Below are positions 42,579 through 50,798 of a stretch of DNA of 64,000 bases, piece after piece. This stretch comes from Bacillus salipaludis (GTDB taxonomy: Bacteria > Bacillota > Bacilli > Bacillales_B > DSM-18226), in assembly GCF_004358205.1 (NCBI RefSeq), contig NZ_SMYO01000011.1, forward strand, positions 62,001 through 126,000, read 5' to 3'. Position numbers and translations under genes: made by a program. Under the pieces are notes generated by a model, which saw nothing but the letters and a program-made list of their open reading frames with translations, did not search any database and was not told where the DNA came from. The number at the start of each line of letters is the position of its first letter. Position 1 is the stretch's first letter.

Positions 42579-43472
42579 ATGGATATACGTCAGCTAAAAT
42601 ATTTTTTAGAAATTGCCAAACACAAAAGTATTACAAAGGCAGCGGAATCTCTCCATGTTTCACAGCCCGCTCTTAGCAAAATGATGAAAGGCCTTGAAGA
42701 TGAGCTCGGCATTCCACTCATCATTCGCTCAAATAAAACAAGTGATATCACAGATGCAGGCTTAATTGTCATGGAGTATGCTCAGAAAATGCTGCTATTA
42801 ATGGATGAAATGTCTACAACCCTCAATGATATGACCAATCTATCAAGAGGACAAATTCACATCGGCATCCCCCCTATCATTGGCAGTCTCTTTTTTCCAA
42901 AAGTCTTGGCGAAATTTCACAAGACCTACCCGAATGTACATATCAATATAACTGAATATGGGGGAGCAAGGGTCGTAAAAAGTATTGAAGAGGGAGAGTT
43001 TGAATTAGGAGTGGCTGTCCTTCCTGTTTGAGAAAAAGATTTTGATGTCTATCCAATCGTCGAGGAGGAATTGAAATTATTAGTTCATCAAGATCATCCC
43101 TTAGCAGACCATGAAACGGTTAACCTCCATGAATTAAAAGATGAAGAATTTATTTTTTATAGTGAGGAATTCGCTTTACACCAATTCGTCTGGGATGAAT
43201 GTATTAATCAAGGCTTCAAACCGAATATATTATGCAAAAGCTCGCAATGGGATTTTATGTCGGAAATGGTAGCGGCCAATTTAGGCGTAACGGCACTTCC
43301 GGATTCTATTTGTCACCGTGTCCTTAATCCTGAAATTAAAATTATTAAACTCCGTCCAGTTATTCCCTGGAAGCTGGCCGTTATTACGAAAAAAGGACGG
43401 TATATATCAAACGCTTCTCGAACCTTTATTAATTTTATTCTCAGTGCAAAGCAATTTTTCCATTATAACTAA
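42579..43472 (+). pseudogene. cidR: LysR-family regulator CidR interrupted by an in-frame TGA
   Basis: The frame from ATG 42579 (strong AGGAGG upstream) encodes a LysR helix-turn-helix (FLEIAKHKSITKAAESLHVSQPALSKMMKGLE) and the start of the effector domain. TGA at 43029-43031 interrupts it after GVAVLPV, but the same frame continues without shift to 43472 (EKDFDVYPIVEEELKLLVHQ ... FHYN). Joined length is about 298 residues, normal for LysR. The gene precedes cidA-cidB, as in B. subtilis. Either a true nonsense mutation, a sequencing error or, less likely, read-through. Truncated product would keep DNA binding only. Confidence 0.88.
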
Positions 43473-43576
43473 AAGTAATGTATCTGATTCCAAATTTGTA
43501 TTTTACGAATAACCAACTTCATCGTAACATTACCTAGTAATGACAAATGATGCTTTTTTCAAGGAAGGTTGTTAGG

Positions 43577-43945
43577 ATGAAACTACTAAAAATTTGTTTA
43601 CAAATCGCATTTATCGATTTATTTTTTATACTTGGCATGGCAATCAAGTCGTTTATCCACGGGCCCATTCCGGCATCCATGATTGGTTTACTCCTATTGT
43701 TTTTCGCTCTAAAGTTAAAAATTGTTAAACTTGCTTGGATTGAACAGGGCGGAAAATGGCTGCTCGCTGAATTGTTGCTCTTTTTTGTTCCTTCTGCCGT
43801 GGGGATAGTAAATTATAAAGAAATCTTGGGGTTTGAAGGGATCGAAACAATTGCTTTAATCATTTTTAGCACGATTATCGTCATGGGAACTACCGCGTTT
43901 GTATCTGAAAAAATCTATAACCATAAAAGAAGTGATGCAATATGA
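43577..43945 (+). CDS. cidA: CidA/LrgA holin-like protein
   Basis: A 122-residue small membrane protein with four helices: KICLQIAFIDLFFILGMAIK, PIPASMIGLLLLFFALKLK (the conserved P-G-P-S-type block, here GPIPASMIG), LAELLLFFVPSAVGIVNY and an end helix. Members oligomerise and act in programmed lysis/overflow metabolism. Start at ATG 43577, with AAGGAAGG upstream; the longer frame from 43547 overlaps that site. Its stop overlaps the start of cidB by four bases. Confidence 0.9.
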   Translation: MKLLKICLQIAFIDLFFILGMAIKSFIHGPIPASMIGLLLLFFALKLKIVKLAWIEQGGKWLLAELLLFFVPSAVGIVNYKEILGFEGIETIALIIFSTIIVMGTTAFVSEKIYNHKRSDAI

Positions 43946-44637
43946 AAATTATTTTTTTCACATTGATTACGTATCTATTTTACCGCTTTTCTAAAAAGGC
44001 TTACGTGAAATGGTCTTTTCCGTTATTTCATCCATTATTGATTGCACCGCTTGCATTAATTGGTCTCATTAAAATGATCCATGTTTCAGCGGATATTTAT
44101 CTAGAGTCGACCAACATTTTAAGTTACATGCTTGAACCGGCAACCGTTGCCTTTGCCATTCCAATCTATAAGCATTTTCATTTGATTAAAAAATATATTG
44201 GAAACATCTTAATCAGTATTACAACAGGATGCTTCATTGCTATTTTATCTTCTTTAGGACTTTCTAAGCTTATCCATTTAAATCCAGATTTTGTTGTAAG
44301 TATCCTGCCAAGATCCATTACCACACCGATTGCCATAGAAGTTTCGAAGGAAATTGGCGGACTTCCAACTTTAACAACGGTATTTGTCATATTAACTGGC
44401 GTTGTTGGTGGAGTTGTCGGTCCGATGGTGATGAAAGGCTTATCGATAAAAACACCGATTGCCAAAGGTCTTGCACTTGGAATGGCTGCACATGGTGCTG
44501 GAACGAATAAAGCGATGGAATATGGTGAACAAGAAGGAACCTTTTCAACTCTTGCGATGATTTTTGCTGCTTGGATTACCCTAATTTTTGGCTTTTCTCT
44601 CATTCCTGTATTAATGAACTTTATCCATTTACATTAA
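43942..44637 (+). CDS. cidB: CidB/LrgB family membrane protein
   Basis: A 231-residue partner of CidA with about seven to eight helices. The family signature is present: LEPATVAFAIPIYKHFHLI, SILPRSITTPIAIEVSKEIGG, ILTGVVGGVVGPMVM and LALGMAAHGAGTNKAMEYG. Start overlaps cidA by four bases (ATGA), indicating coupled translation. In B. subtilis the CidR-controlled cidAB pair is induced during acetate overflow; with cidR broken here, control may be altered. Confidence 0.93.
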   Translation: MKIIFFTLITYLFYRFSKKAYVKWSFPLFHPLLIAPLALIGLIKMIHVSADIYLESTNILSYMLEPATVAFAIPIYKHFHLIKKYIGNILISITTGCFIAILSSLGLSKLIHLNPDFVVSILPRSITTPIAIEVSKEIGGLPTLTTVFVILTGVVGGVVGPMVMKGLSIKTPIAKGLALGMAAHGAGTNKAMEYGEQEGTFSTLAMIFAAWITLIFGFSLIPVLMNFIHLH

Positions 44638-44676
44638 AAAACTGCCTTTCGATTTATCAGAAAGGCAGTTTTTTCT
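44636..44676. terminator. Bidirectional terminator after cidB
   Basis: AAACTGCCTTTC / GAAAGGCAGTTT with flanking A- and T-runs between convergent genes. Confidence 0.9.
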
Positions 44677-44683
44677 ATTTGAA

Positions 44684-46189
44684 TCAATCACTCAAACGGA
44701 ACAGTGGTGCCATGTCTTCACGAATATGGTGGATATAAAAATAGTCATTACTAGCTGGATCGTAAACATAATCCTTTTTCCAAACCTCGATATTTGCAAT
44801 AATTTCTTTAATTGCATGAATAAACAACCAAATTTCCTCATTTGTCATAATCGGATGCAGGGAAAAACGAACCCAGCCAGGTTTTGTAGATAGATCGCCA
44901 TGGTTAATTTTATCTGTTATTTGCTTTGAGGCAGGTTGATCAATCTGATATAAATAATGGCCATATGTTCCGGCACATGAGCAACCACCCCTGACCTGAA
45001 AGCCAAAACGATCATTCAACAAACGAACGATTAAATTATAATGGATATTTTCAATGTAAAAAGAAATAATTCCCAAACGGTTTTTTACGTGACCGTCTAA
45101 TATGTGGAAGGTTGGAATCTTTTCAAGCTGTGGTAAAAGGATTCCAAGCAGCTCTTTTTCTCTTTTCAATATATTTTCAACGCCCATTTGCTCTTTTAAT
45201 TTCAAGCAAAGGGCTGTGCGAATCGCTTGCAAAATCCCTGGGGTTCCTCCATCCTCTCTGAGTTCAATATCTGGATAATAATGATGCTCCCCCCAAGGAT
45301 TGGTCCAAAGTACAGTTCCTCCCCCCGGATGGTCTGGTACCAGATTTGAATAAAGCCTTGAATCAAAAACTAATACCCCGCTTGTTCCCGGCCCACCTAA
45401 AAACTTATGTGGCGAGAAAACGATTGCATCTAACCTTTCTAAAGGATCTTCCGGATGCATATCGATTTTGACATATGGTGCAGATGCGGCAAAATCGACA
45501 AAACATAACCCTCCATGTTGATGCATGATTTTTGCTAATTGACGATAGGGGGTTTCGATTCCTGTAACATTCGAACAAGCCGTAAAAGACCCTATTTTCA
45601 ATGGACGTTCACGATATTTGTGGAGAAGCTCCTCCAATTGCTGAATATCAATCTCTCCCGTTGAGCTAGGTTTTAAAATGACGACCTCCCCGATGGTCTC
45701 AAGCCATGTTGTCTGATTTGAATGATGCTCCATATGGGTGATAAAAATAACGGGGCGCTCTTTTTCAGGAATTTGCAAATACCCTCTTAACCGTTCGGGC
45801 ACTCGCAACCCTAAGATTCTCTGAAATTTATTGATTACTGAGGTCATCCCAAAGCCATCCAGAATAAGCGAATCCCGTTCATCCGCATTGACATGTTCTT
45901 TTATAATCTTTTTGGATTGTTTATAGATAGCGGTCATCATTAAACTTGTTGTATTGGACTCTGTATGTGTATTTGCCATAAATGGGCCAAATACCTCTGA
46001 TATTTTCCGTTCAATTGGGCGGTAAAGACGCCCGCTTGCCGTCCAGTCCGTATAAATAATTTGCTTTTTTCCATAGGGTGTTTGATATTCATGATTGATT
46101 CCGATCACTTGTGAACGAAATCTTTGAAAATATTCCTCCAGGTTCTCTGGCAGTTTATACGTTTTACTGCCGATCATGGCGGTGATCAT
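44684..46189 (-). CDS. Class V aminotransferase / cysteine desulfurase-like PLP enzyme
   Basis: About 501 residues, larger than SufS/NifS. PLP-lysine motif VFSPHKFLGGPGTSG, HMEHHSN substrate loop, SFTACSNVTGI, and near the end RGGCSCAGTYGHYLY, where Cys residues sit where SufS has its catalytic RSGHHCAQP loop. An extra C-terminal part of about 60 residues follows (VWKKDYVYDPASNDYFYI). It may be a desulfurase-like or aminotransferase enzyme; substrate unknown. ATG 46189 is chosen because GAGGAGAG sits nine bases before it; GTG 46198 is too close. Confidence 0.85.
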   Translation of the reverse strand: MITAMIGSKTYKLPENLEEYFQRFRSQVIGINHEYQTPYGKKQIIYTDWTASGRLYRPIERKISEVFGPFMANTHTESNTTSLMMTAIYKQSKKIIKEHVNADERDSLILDGFGMTSVINKFQRILGLRVPERLRGYLQIPEKERPVIFITHMEHHSNQTTWLETIGEVVILKPSSTGEIDIQQLEELLHKYRERPLKIGSFTACSNVTGIETPYRQLAKIMHQHGGLCFVDFAASAPYVKIDMHPEDPLERLDAIVFSPHKFLGGPGTSGVLVFDSRLYSNLVPDHPGGGTVLWTNPWGEHHYYPDIELREDGGTPGILQAIRTALCLKLKEQMGVENILKREKELLGILLPQLEKIPTFHILDGHVKNRLGIISFYIENIHYNLIVRLLNDRFGFQVRGGCSCAGTYGHYLYQIDQPASKQITDKINHGDLSTKPGWVRFSLHPIMTNEEIWLFIHAIKEIIANIEVWKKDYVYDPASNDYFYIHHIREDMAPLFRLSD

Positions 46190-46264
46190 CTGCTTCACCT
46201 CTCCTCTATCCTGTTAATCAATATATGCAAGGTGAAGGAATGCGGATTCAAGTTCTAAAGCATC

Positions 46265-46298
46265 ATAAAAAGCAGCCTTATACCATAAAAGCTGCTTC
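46265..46298 (-). terminator. Terminator of the coiled-coil gene
   Basis: Minus-strand AAGCAGC / GCTGCTTTTT stem-loop. Confidence 0.7.
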
Positions 46299-46317
46299 CA
46301 TCGGGATATCTTCTTAC

Positions 46318-46665
46318 TTATGAAACATTCAATTTAGCTGATTCTTTCCGAGTCACTTCGTCAATTTTTTGGATAAACATTTGAAAAACCTTTCGTTTCT
46401 CTTCAAGGTCTCGTATGTACACTTTTAGTTGGTTATAACTTTCCTCAAAAGGTTTGTGGTACATTTGCCGAATACTTTCTATGATCTCCTCATTTACCGT
46501 TGATTGAATCACTTGTTTCGTAATGTTGTATTTATATGAATATACCTTTAACTCTTGAGCTACCTCTTCATATTCTTTGTCGATTTCACCAAGGAAATTG
46601 GATATATCCTCTTTCCAGTCTTCCAATGATTTTTGTAAATAGGATTTTACTAGTGTCTCTTCCAT
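46318..46665 (-). CDS. Hypothetical coiled-coil protein, 115 aa
   Basis: Wholly helical, highly charged (SLEDWKEDISNFLGEIDKEYEEVAQELK; YNQLKVYIRDLEEKRKVFQ), with heptad-like spacing; no membrane segment or signal. I do not recognise the family. GGCGGTGG precedes ATG 46665. Single gene with its own terminator. Confidence 0.7.
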   Translation of the reverse strand: MEETLVKSYLQKSLEDWKEDISNFLGEIDKEYEEVAQELKVYSYKYNITKQVIQSTVNEEIIESIRQMYHKPFEESYNQLKVYIRDLEEKRKVFQMFIQKIDEVTRKESAKLNVS

Positions 46666-46837
46666 AAAACCACCGCCTTATAGTCTTATCTATTAGTATA
46701 GCGGTGTTTGTTTACATAATAATTTCTGTCCGTTTACAATATAATTATTTTTAAATCAACAAAGACTTAACAAATTGTTAACATTTTTTTCATCTGTTTT
46801 TAATCGTTTCAGTTTATCATGTTTATCGTAGGTCAAA
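46666..46837. other. AT-rich intergenic stretch
   Basis: Promoter region of the coiled-coil gene and further AT-rich sequence; nothing more can be assigned before the hairpin at 46838. Confidence 0.4.
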
Positions 46838-46917
46838 GTTGTCCGGGCTTAAAATACTCTGGTTAGGAGTTCACATGTTGGAGTGAGTTTTTGGCTATGA
46901 CGCTAAGCTCGAACAAC
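46838..46917. repeat. 80-bp imperfect inverted repeat
   Basis: GTTGTCCGGGCTTA at 46838-46851 and TAAGCTCGAACAAC at 46904-46917 pair at 12 of 14 positions. The middle is GC-richer than the surroundings. No frame or regulatory motif explains it. Confidence 0.5.
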
Positions 46918-46946
46918 GGCCACACAAATTCTACATATTTTTCTTA

Positions 46947-46975
46947 TTGACTGAAATCTCTTTCATTGATAAGAT
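46947..46975 (+). promoter_or_regulatory. Promoter of the glycine riboswitch transcript
   Basis: TTGACT (46947-46952) and TAAGAT (46970-46975), 17-bp spacer. Confidence 0.65.
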
Positions 46976-47032
46976 TTGTTTAATTCAATAAAGCAGGCAA
47001 TGATGGTTGTGGGTCACACTATAACCGGAGCA

Positions 47033-47098
47033 GCTTCTGGAGAGACCGCACATTTGCGGCGCCGAAGGATTCACAATCTCAGGCAAAAGGACAGAAGA
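47033..47098 (+). ncRNA. Glycine riboswitch, single aptamer
   Basis: Conserved gcvT-motif blocks: GGAGAGACCGC, GCGGCGCCGAAGGA, and AATCTCAGGCAAAAGGACAG. P1 is CTTCTG (47034-47039) with CAGAAG (47092-47097); P3 is CCGCA-CATT-TGCGG. Only one full aptamer is present; the segment after it (AGAAGAG...CTCTTCT) can form a partial second stem. A terminator and then ACT/UPF0210 genes follow, in place of the usual gcv operon. Confidence 0.93.
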
Positions 47099-47129
47099 GA
47101 ACGTTGTACATAAAACTACACACTCTTCT
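47093..47129 (+). other. Ghost-aptamer-like stem after the glycine aptamer
   Basis: AGAAGAG (47093-47099) and CTCTTCT (about 47122-47129) can pair around TTGTA/TACAC. It shares bases with the 3' side of P1, so it may compete with ligand-bound P1. Confidence 0.5.
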
Positions 47130-47138
47130 TTTACCGTG

Positions 47139-47168
47139 AGATTGGATCTATCCAATCTTTTTTTTATT
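47139..47168 (+). terminator. Glycine riboswitch terminator
   Basis: AGATTGGAT / ATCCAATCT with a two-base loop and eight U residues. Confidence 0.85.
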
Positions 47169-47189
47169 TTATTCATAGAGGTGGAAGAA

Positions 47190-47465
47190 ATGGAGCGAAG
47201 ACGAGCAGTTGTAAGTGTAATTGGAAAGGATCAGGTAGGAATTATTTCAAAGGTAACAACCATTCTTGCAAATAACAACATGAACATTCTTGATATCAGC
47301 CAAACGATTCTACAGGATTTTTTCACCATGATGATGATGATCGATGTTACCGGAAAAGTAAATTTAAATAGATTAAGGGACGAATTGACCCTGGCCGGTG
47401 AAGATATGGGATTAAAAATTAACATTCAGCTTGAGGAAATTTTTCAAGCAATGCACCGCGTGTAA
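47190..47465 (+). CDS. ACT-domain protein (UPF0237)
   Basis: A 91-residue ACT ligand-binding domain with a GcvR-like start (RRAVVSVIGKDQVGIISKVTTIL; NNMNILDISQTIL). ACT domains bind amino acids. ATG 47190 is set by GAGGTGGAAG. It is first in an operon behind a glycine riboswitch, 18 bases before the UPF0210 gene. Together these suggest glycine sensing or metabolism, but the activity is not established. Confidence 0.9.
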   Translation: MERRRAVVSVIGKDQVGIISKVTTILANNNMNILDISQTILQDFFTMMMMIDVTGKVNLNRLRDELTLAGEDMGLKINIQLEEIFQAMHRV

Positions 47466-47483
47466 AAGGGAGAGATCGTTATT

Positions 47484-48845
47484 ATGACAATTGCAATGGA
47501 TGAAATCCTACAGACGATTCGCATGGTTCAAATGGAAAATCTTGATATTCGTACGGTAACAATGGGCATCAGCCTCCGGGATTGTGCCGATTCCGATTTT
47601 GAAAAAATGAATCAGCGAGTCTATGAAAAAATCACAAAATACGCTAAAAACTTAAGAGAAATGGCTGAGGAAACCGAAAAGGAATTTGGAATTCCAATCA
47701 TAAATAAAAGAATTTCCATTACACCGATTGCCGAAATTCTCGGCAATGCAACGGTGGAACAAACTGTGGAGCTAGCGAAAACGCTTGACAAAGCGGCCAA
47801 ACAATTGGGAATTGATTTTATCGGCGGCTTTTCTGCCCTTGTCCATAAAGGAACATCAAAGGGTGACGAAACATTGTTAAAGGCCCTTCCGGAAGCACTG
47901 AGTGTAACGGAGCGTGTTTGCTCTTCAGTTTCGGTTGCAACCACCCGTACAGGGATTAATATGGATGCCGTTAGAGAAATGGGTTTTATTATTAAAGAGG
48001 CGGCCGAAAGAACAAAGGATCAAAACGGGATTGCCTGTGCTAAGTTAGTGGTCTTTTGTAATCCTGTAGAGGACAACCCTTTTATGGCAGGTGCCTTTCA
48101 CGGTGCTGGCGAAGGGGAAGCTGTTATCAATGTTGGCGTAAGTGGTCCAGGTGTAGTTTTAAGTGCGTTGAAGCGTTATCCAGATGCAGATCTTGGTGAG
48201 ATTTCGGAAATCATCAAGAAAACAGCTTTTAAAATTACTCGTGCCGGGGAATTGATTGGCAGAGTTGTTGCTAGTCGGATTGGAATTCCTTTTGGGATAA
48301 TGGATTTGTCATTGGCGCCAACCAATGCTTTAAATGATAGTGTTGCAGAAATTCTTGAAGAAATTGGACTTGAGCGAGTAGGAACCCACGGTACTATAGC
48401 TGCTCTGGCGCTTATGAATGATGCCGTGAAAAAAGGCGGTGCCATGGCGAGCTCTTATGTGGGTGGATTAAGCGGCGCATTTATCCCCGTTAGCGAAGAT
48501 AACGGTATGATTCGAGGTATTATCGATGGCGCGCTAAATTTATCGAAGCTTGAAGCGATGACTTGCGTATGTTCTGTTGGTCTTGACATGATTGCTATAA
48601 CAGGGGATGCGGCTCCTTCAACTCTTTCGGCAATGATTGCGGATGAAGCTGCCATCGGGATGATCAATAAGAAAACAACCGCCGTCCGGGTAATTCCGGT
48701 TCCGGGAAAAAAGGAAGGCGAAATGGTAGAGTTTGGCGGCCTGCTTGGCAGAGCACCTGTCATCGGGGTGAACCCATTCAGCTCTCAAAAGCTAATTAAT
48801 CGTGGCGGAAGAATCCCAGCCCCTCTGCAGGCACTGATTAACTAA
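47484..48845 (+). CDS. UPF0210 / DUF711 family protein
   Basis: A 453-residue cytosolic protein of the UPF0210 (PFL-fold) family. Conserved blocks: [96 protein letters not shown] and [17 protein letters not shown]. It looks like a metal- or nucleotide-independent enzyme scaffold similar to glycyl-radical-type barrels, but without an identified activity. GGGAGAG precedes ATG 47484. Encoded with an ACT protein under the glycine riboswitch, so it likely acts in glycine or one-carbon metabolism. Confidence 0.9.
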   Translation: MTIAMDEILQTIRMVQMENLDIRTVTMGISLRDCADSDFEKMNQRVYEKITKYAKNLREMAEETEKEFGIPIINKRISITPIAEILGNATVEQTVELAKTLDKAAKQLGIDFIGGFSALVHKGTSKGDETLLKALPEALSVTERVCSSVSVATTRTGINMDAVREMGFIIKEAAERTKDQNGIACAKLVVFCNPVEDNPFMAGAFHGAGEGEAVINVGVSGPGVVLSALKRYPDADLGEISEIIKKTAFKITRAGELIGRVVASRIGIPFGIMDLSLAPTNALNDSVAEILEEIGLERVGTHGTIAALALMNDAVKKGGAMASSYVGGLSGAFIPVSEDNGMIRGIIDGALNLSKLEAMTCVCSVGLDMIAITGDAAPSTLSAMIADEAAIGMINKKTTAVRVIPVPGKKEGEMVEFGGLLGRAPVIGVNPFSSQKLINRGGRIPAPLQALIN

Positions 48846-48883
48846 AGCAAAAAAGGGATGAGGGTCCGACAGTTGTAGGAGAT

Positions 48884-49075
48884 ATTCTCCCATTGTCGTT
48901 TGGCCCTCTTCTATTGTCGGATACTCTTCCCATTGTCGTTTGACCCTCTTCTATTGTCGCATAACTCTTTCCTATTGTCGTTTGACCCTCTTCTATTGTC
49001 GGATATCTCTCCGTATTGTCGCATGGACCTCTTCTATTGTCGGATAACCCTATCCCATGTCGGATACCTCTCCTA
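48884..49075. repeat. Tandem repeat, 42-bp unit, about 4.5 copies
   Basis: Units such as ATTGTCGTTTGACCCTCTTC with CTATTGTCGGATA repeat four times from about 48890; each is two related 21-bp halves (YATTGTCGNNTRNCC). The array sits between convergent UPF0210 and DUF2935 genes, ending about 10 bases before the latter. Spacers do not vary independently of the repeats, so it is not CRISPR. Copy number is likely variable between strains. Confidence 0.88.
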
Positions 49076-49084
49076 GCTAAAAAT

Positions 49085-49909
49085 CTAACTAAACGATGGC
49101 TTCCTCAAAGAGCAATTTGTGCTTTCGGCTTGAAGCTCAGGAGCAAATTCCGCTAATTTTTTCACGAAATAACAGGTCTCCGGAAAATGATGCTCCAAAA
49201 AACGCAGTGTTGTTTTATTTAAGATCCGGTCACCTCGATATTTTTCCACCACCGACCTAATATACCCATTCATTTCAATAACAGTTTTTCCTACCTCCAA
49301 TGCCAATTCTCTCTGCCTAGGAAACCCTTGCTCTGTAAATCTTAAAAAACCTTTTACATGATGGTTTTGTAAAATAAACATTTGAAATCGTTGTGCATAT
49401 AGGTCTGTTTGCCGATCAACCGCTAACTCTATTGGATCTGTGATACTTCTTAATAAAATAATATGGCCAAGCTGATCCTCTAGCCATAAATCCAATAATT
49501 GGTCTAGACGCAGCGAAACCGACTCCTGTCCATTTACATAAAAGGATAGCAACCGCAAATACTCTTGATTTTCATTCAACGTGCCATTCAGGTAAGTAGG
49601 AGATAAATTAAGATTAATCTTGTTTTTTATCCGCAAATTTTGCAGATGGCCTTCAAAACGGTAATACTCATAAGCAACGGAGTAGGCTTGTTTAGCAAAC
49701 GAAATTAACTCACTAGAGCGATAATCTAATGCAGGATCCATTTTTCCAAGATTAGTTTCTAAATTAGCAAATGATTGAATAAACCTTTTTGCAATCGAAA
49801 TTTCCTGTTCATGTTCAACGGATAAATGATCACGTACAAAAATCGCATGATCATAAAGAATTTCAGTCCAAAATAAATGTTCTTCCCACACACTGATTGT
49901 AGCAGCCAT
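49085..49909 (-). CDS. DUF2935 four-helix protein
   Basis: About 274 residues forming two DUF2935 halves: VWEEHLFWTEILYDHAIFV (first, with His/Glu positions typical of metal-binding helices) and a second half around HHVKGFLRFTEQGFPRQRELAL. Helical throughout, no signal. Likely a ferritin-like/metal-binding fold; function unknown. ATG 49909 is preferred to GTG 49915 because GGGAGGG lies about nine bases upstream of it. Confidence 0.8.
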   Translation of the reverse strand: MAATISVWEEHLFWTEILYDHAIFVRDHLSVEHEQEISIAKRFIQSFANLETNLGKMDPALDYRSSELISFAKQAYSVAYEYYRFEGHLQNLRIKNKINLNLSPTYLNGTLNENQEYLRLLSFYVNGQESVSLRLDQLLDLWLEDQLGHIILLRSITDPIELAVDRQTDLYAQRFQMFILQNHHVKGFLRFTEQGFPRQRELALEVGKTVIEMNGYIRSVVEKYRGDRILNKTTLRFLEHHFPETCYFVKKLAEFAPELQAESTNCSLRKPSFS

Positions 49910-49962
49910 AAACACAATCCCTCCCTATCTAAAGCATATTCCACGTTTGTCCCATTAAAAAC

Positions 49963-49995
49963 CACAAAAAAACGATTACGATTTTCGTAACCGCC
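49963..49995 (-). terminator. Terminator of the deacetylase gene
   Basis: Minus-strand CGGTTACG / CGTAATCG stem followed by seven U residues. Confidence 0.8.
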
Positions 49996-50730
49996 TTAAT
50001 CCATATTTACAATTTTTGCGAAATCGTCTAATGATGTGGAATATTTGATATAGGTCCTTGGCAGAAGATAATGTTCGTTTTCAATTCCTTGTTTGATATA
50101 GGGACCTGGTGTTGTCGTCAATCCAAAAAGGTAATACTTTTTTGTCTCTGTCACAACCCTAGGATTAAAATTCCCGTAAGGATAGGAAATCGCGATTACT
50201 TCTTTATCAATTATTTTTTCTAATGCCCTTTTCGACTCTCTTAATTCTGGAACAAGATTTTCTGTTTTGGTCAAGTCAAGATGGGTAGCAGTGTGAGACT
50301 GGATTGAAATCAATCCGGATTTAGAGAGCGATTTTAAATCATCTTCTAACAAACGGTTCGCGCGTCCAATAAAATCTGTGATGATAAAAAAGGTTCCTGC
50401 CGGTTTAAACTGATTTGTTTGAAGTTTTTGAAAAACCTTAAAGGCATTCAAATTATTTTTATAGCCATCATCAAATGTGAGGAAAATCGGCTTCTTAACA
50501 AGATCAATCTTCTGCCATTGCTCAAACGTTAATAAGGTATATCCATGATCCCGTAAGTAAGTGATTTGCTTTTCAAAATTCTCCGGGGTCACATACAACT
50601 CCTTTTGGCCATGCCCTGTAAATTCCGCAATGGAATGATAGACCAGGATAGGCACCTTCTTTTGTGCAAATACTTGTGACGGAGGACCGACAAGCAGAAA
50701 TCCAAGGATAAGAACTAATAATTTAAACAT
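49996..50730 (-). CDS. Secreted polysaccharide deacetylase
   Basis: A 244-residue exported NodB-type enzyme. Signal peptide (FKLLVLILGFLLVGPPSQVFA), YHSIAE, metal-binding motif TFDDGYKNN, SHTATHLDL, and SYPYGNFNPRV. The domain removes acetyl groups from wall or exopolysaccharide. Preceded by AGAGAGGAA. It follows the DUF2306 gene by 69 bases and may share its transcript. Substrate not determinable here. Confidence 0.9.
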   Translation of the reverse strand: MFKLLVLILGFLLVGPPSQVFAQKKVPILVYHSIAEFTGHGQKELYVTPENFEKQITYLRDHGYTLLTFEQWQKIDLVKKPIFLTFDDGYKNNLNAFKVFQKLQTNQFKPAGTFFIITDFIGRANRLLEDDLKSLSKSGLISIQSHTATHLDLTKTENLVPELRESKRALEKIIDKEVIAISYPYGNFNPRVVTETKKYYLFGLTTTPGPYIKQGIENEHYLLPRTYIKYSTSLDDFAKIVNMD

Positions 50731-50798
50731 AGAATTCCTCTCTTTTGATGATTATTTACTTTTATTATCCCTAAGAGAAATCATTCTATGAACTTGCA

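Noticed and set aside
42579..43472. Programmed read-through or selenocysteine at the cidR TGA
   Set aside because: No SECIS-like structure or conserved context was evident; a mutation or sequence error is simpler.
48884..49075. CRISPR array
   Set aside because: Both halves of each unit are related to each other; there are no unique spacers and no cas genes.
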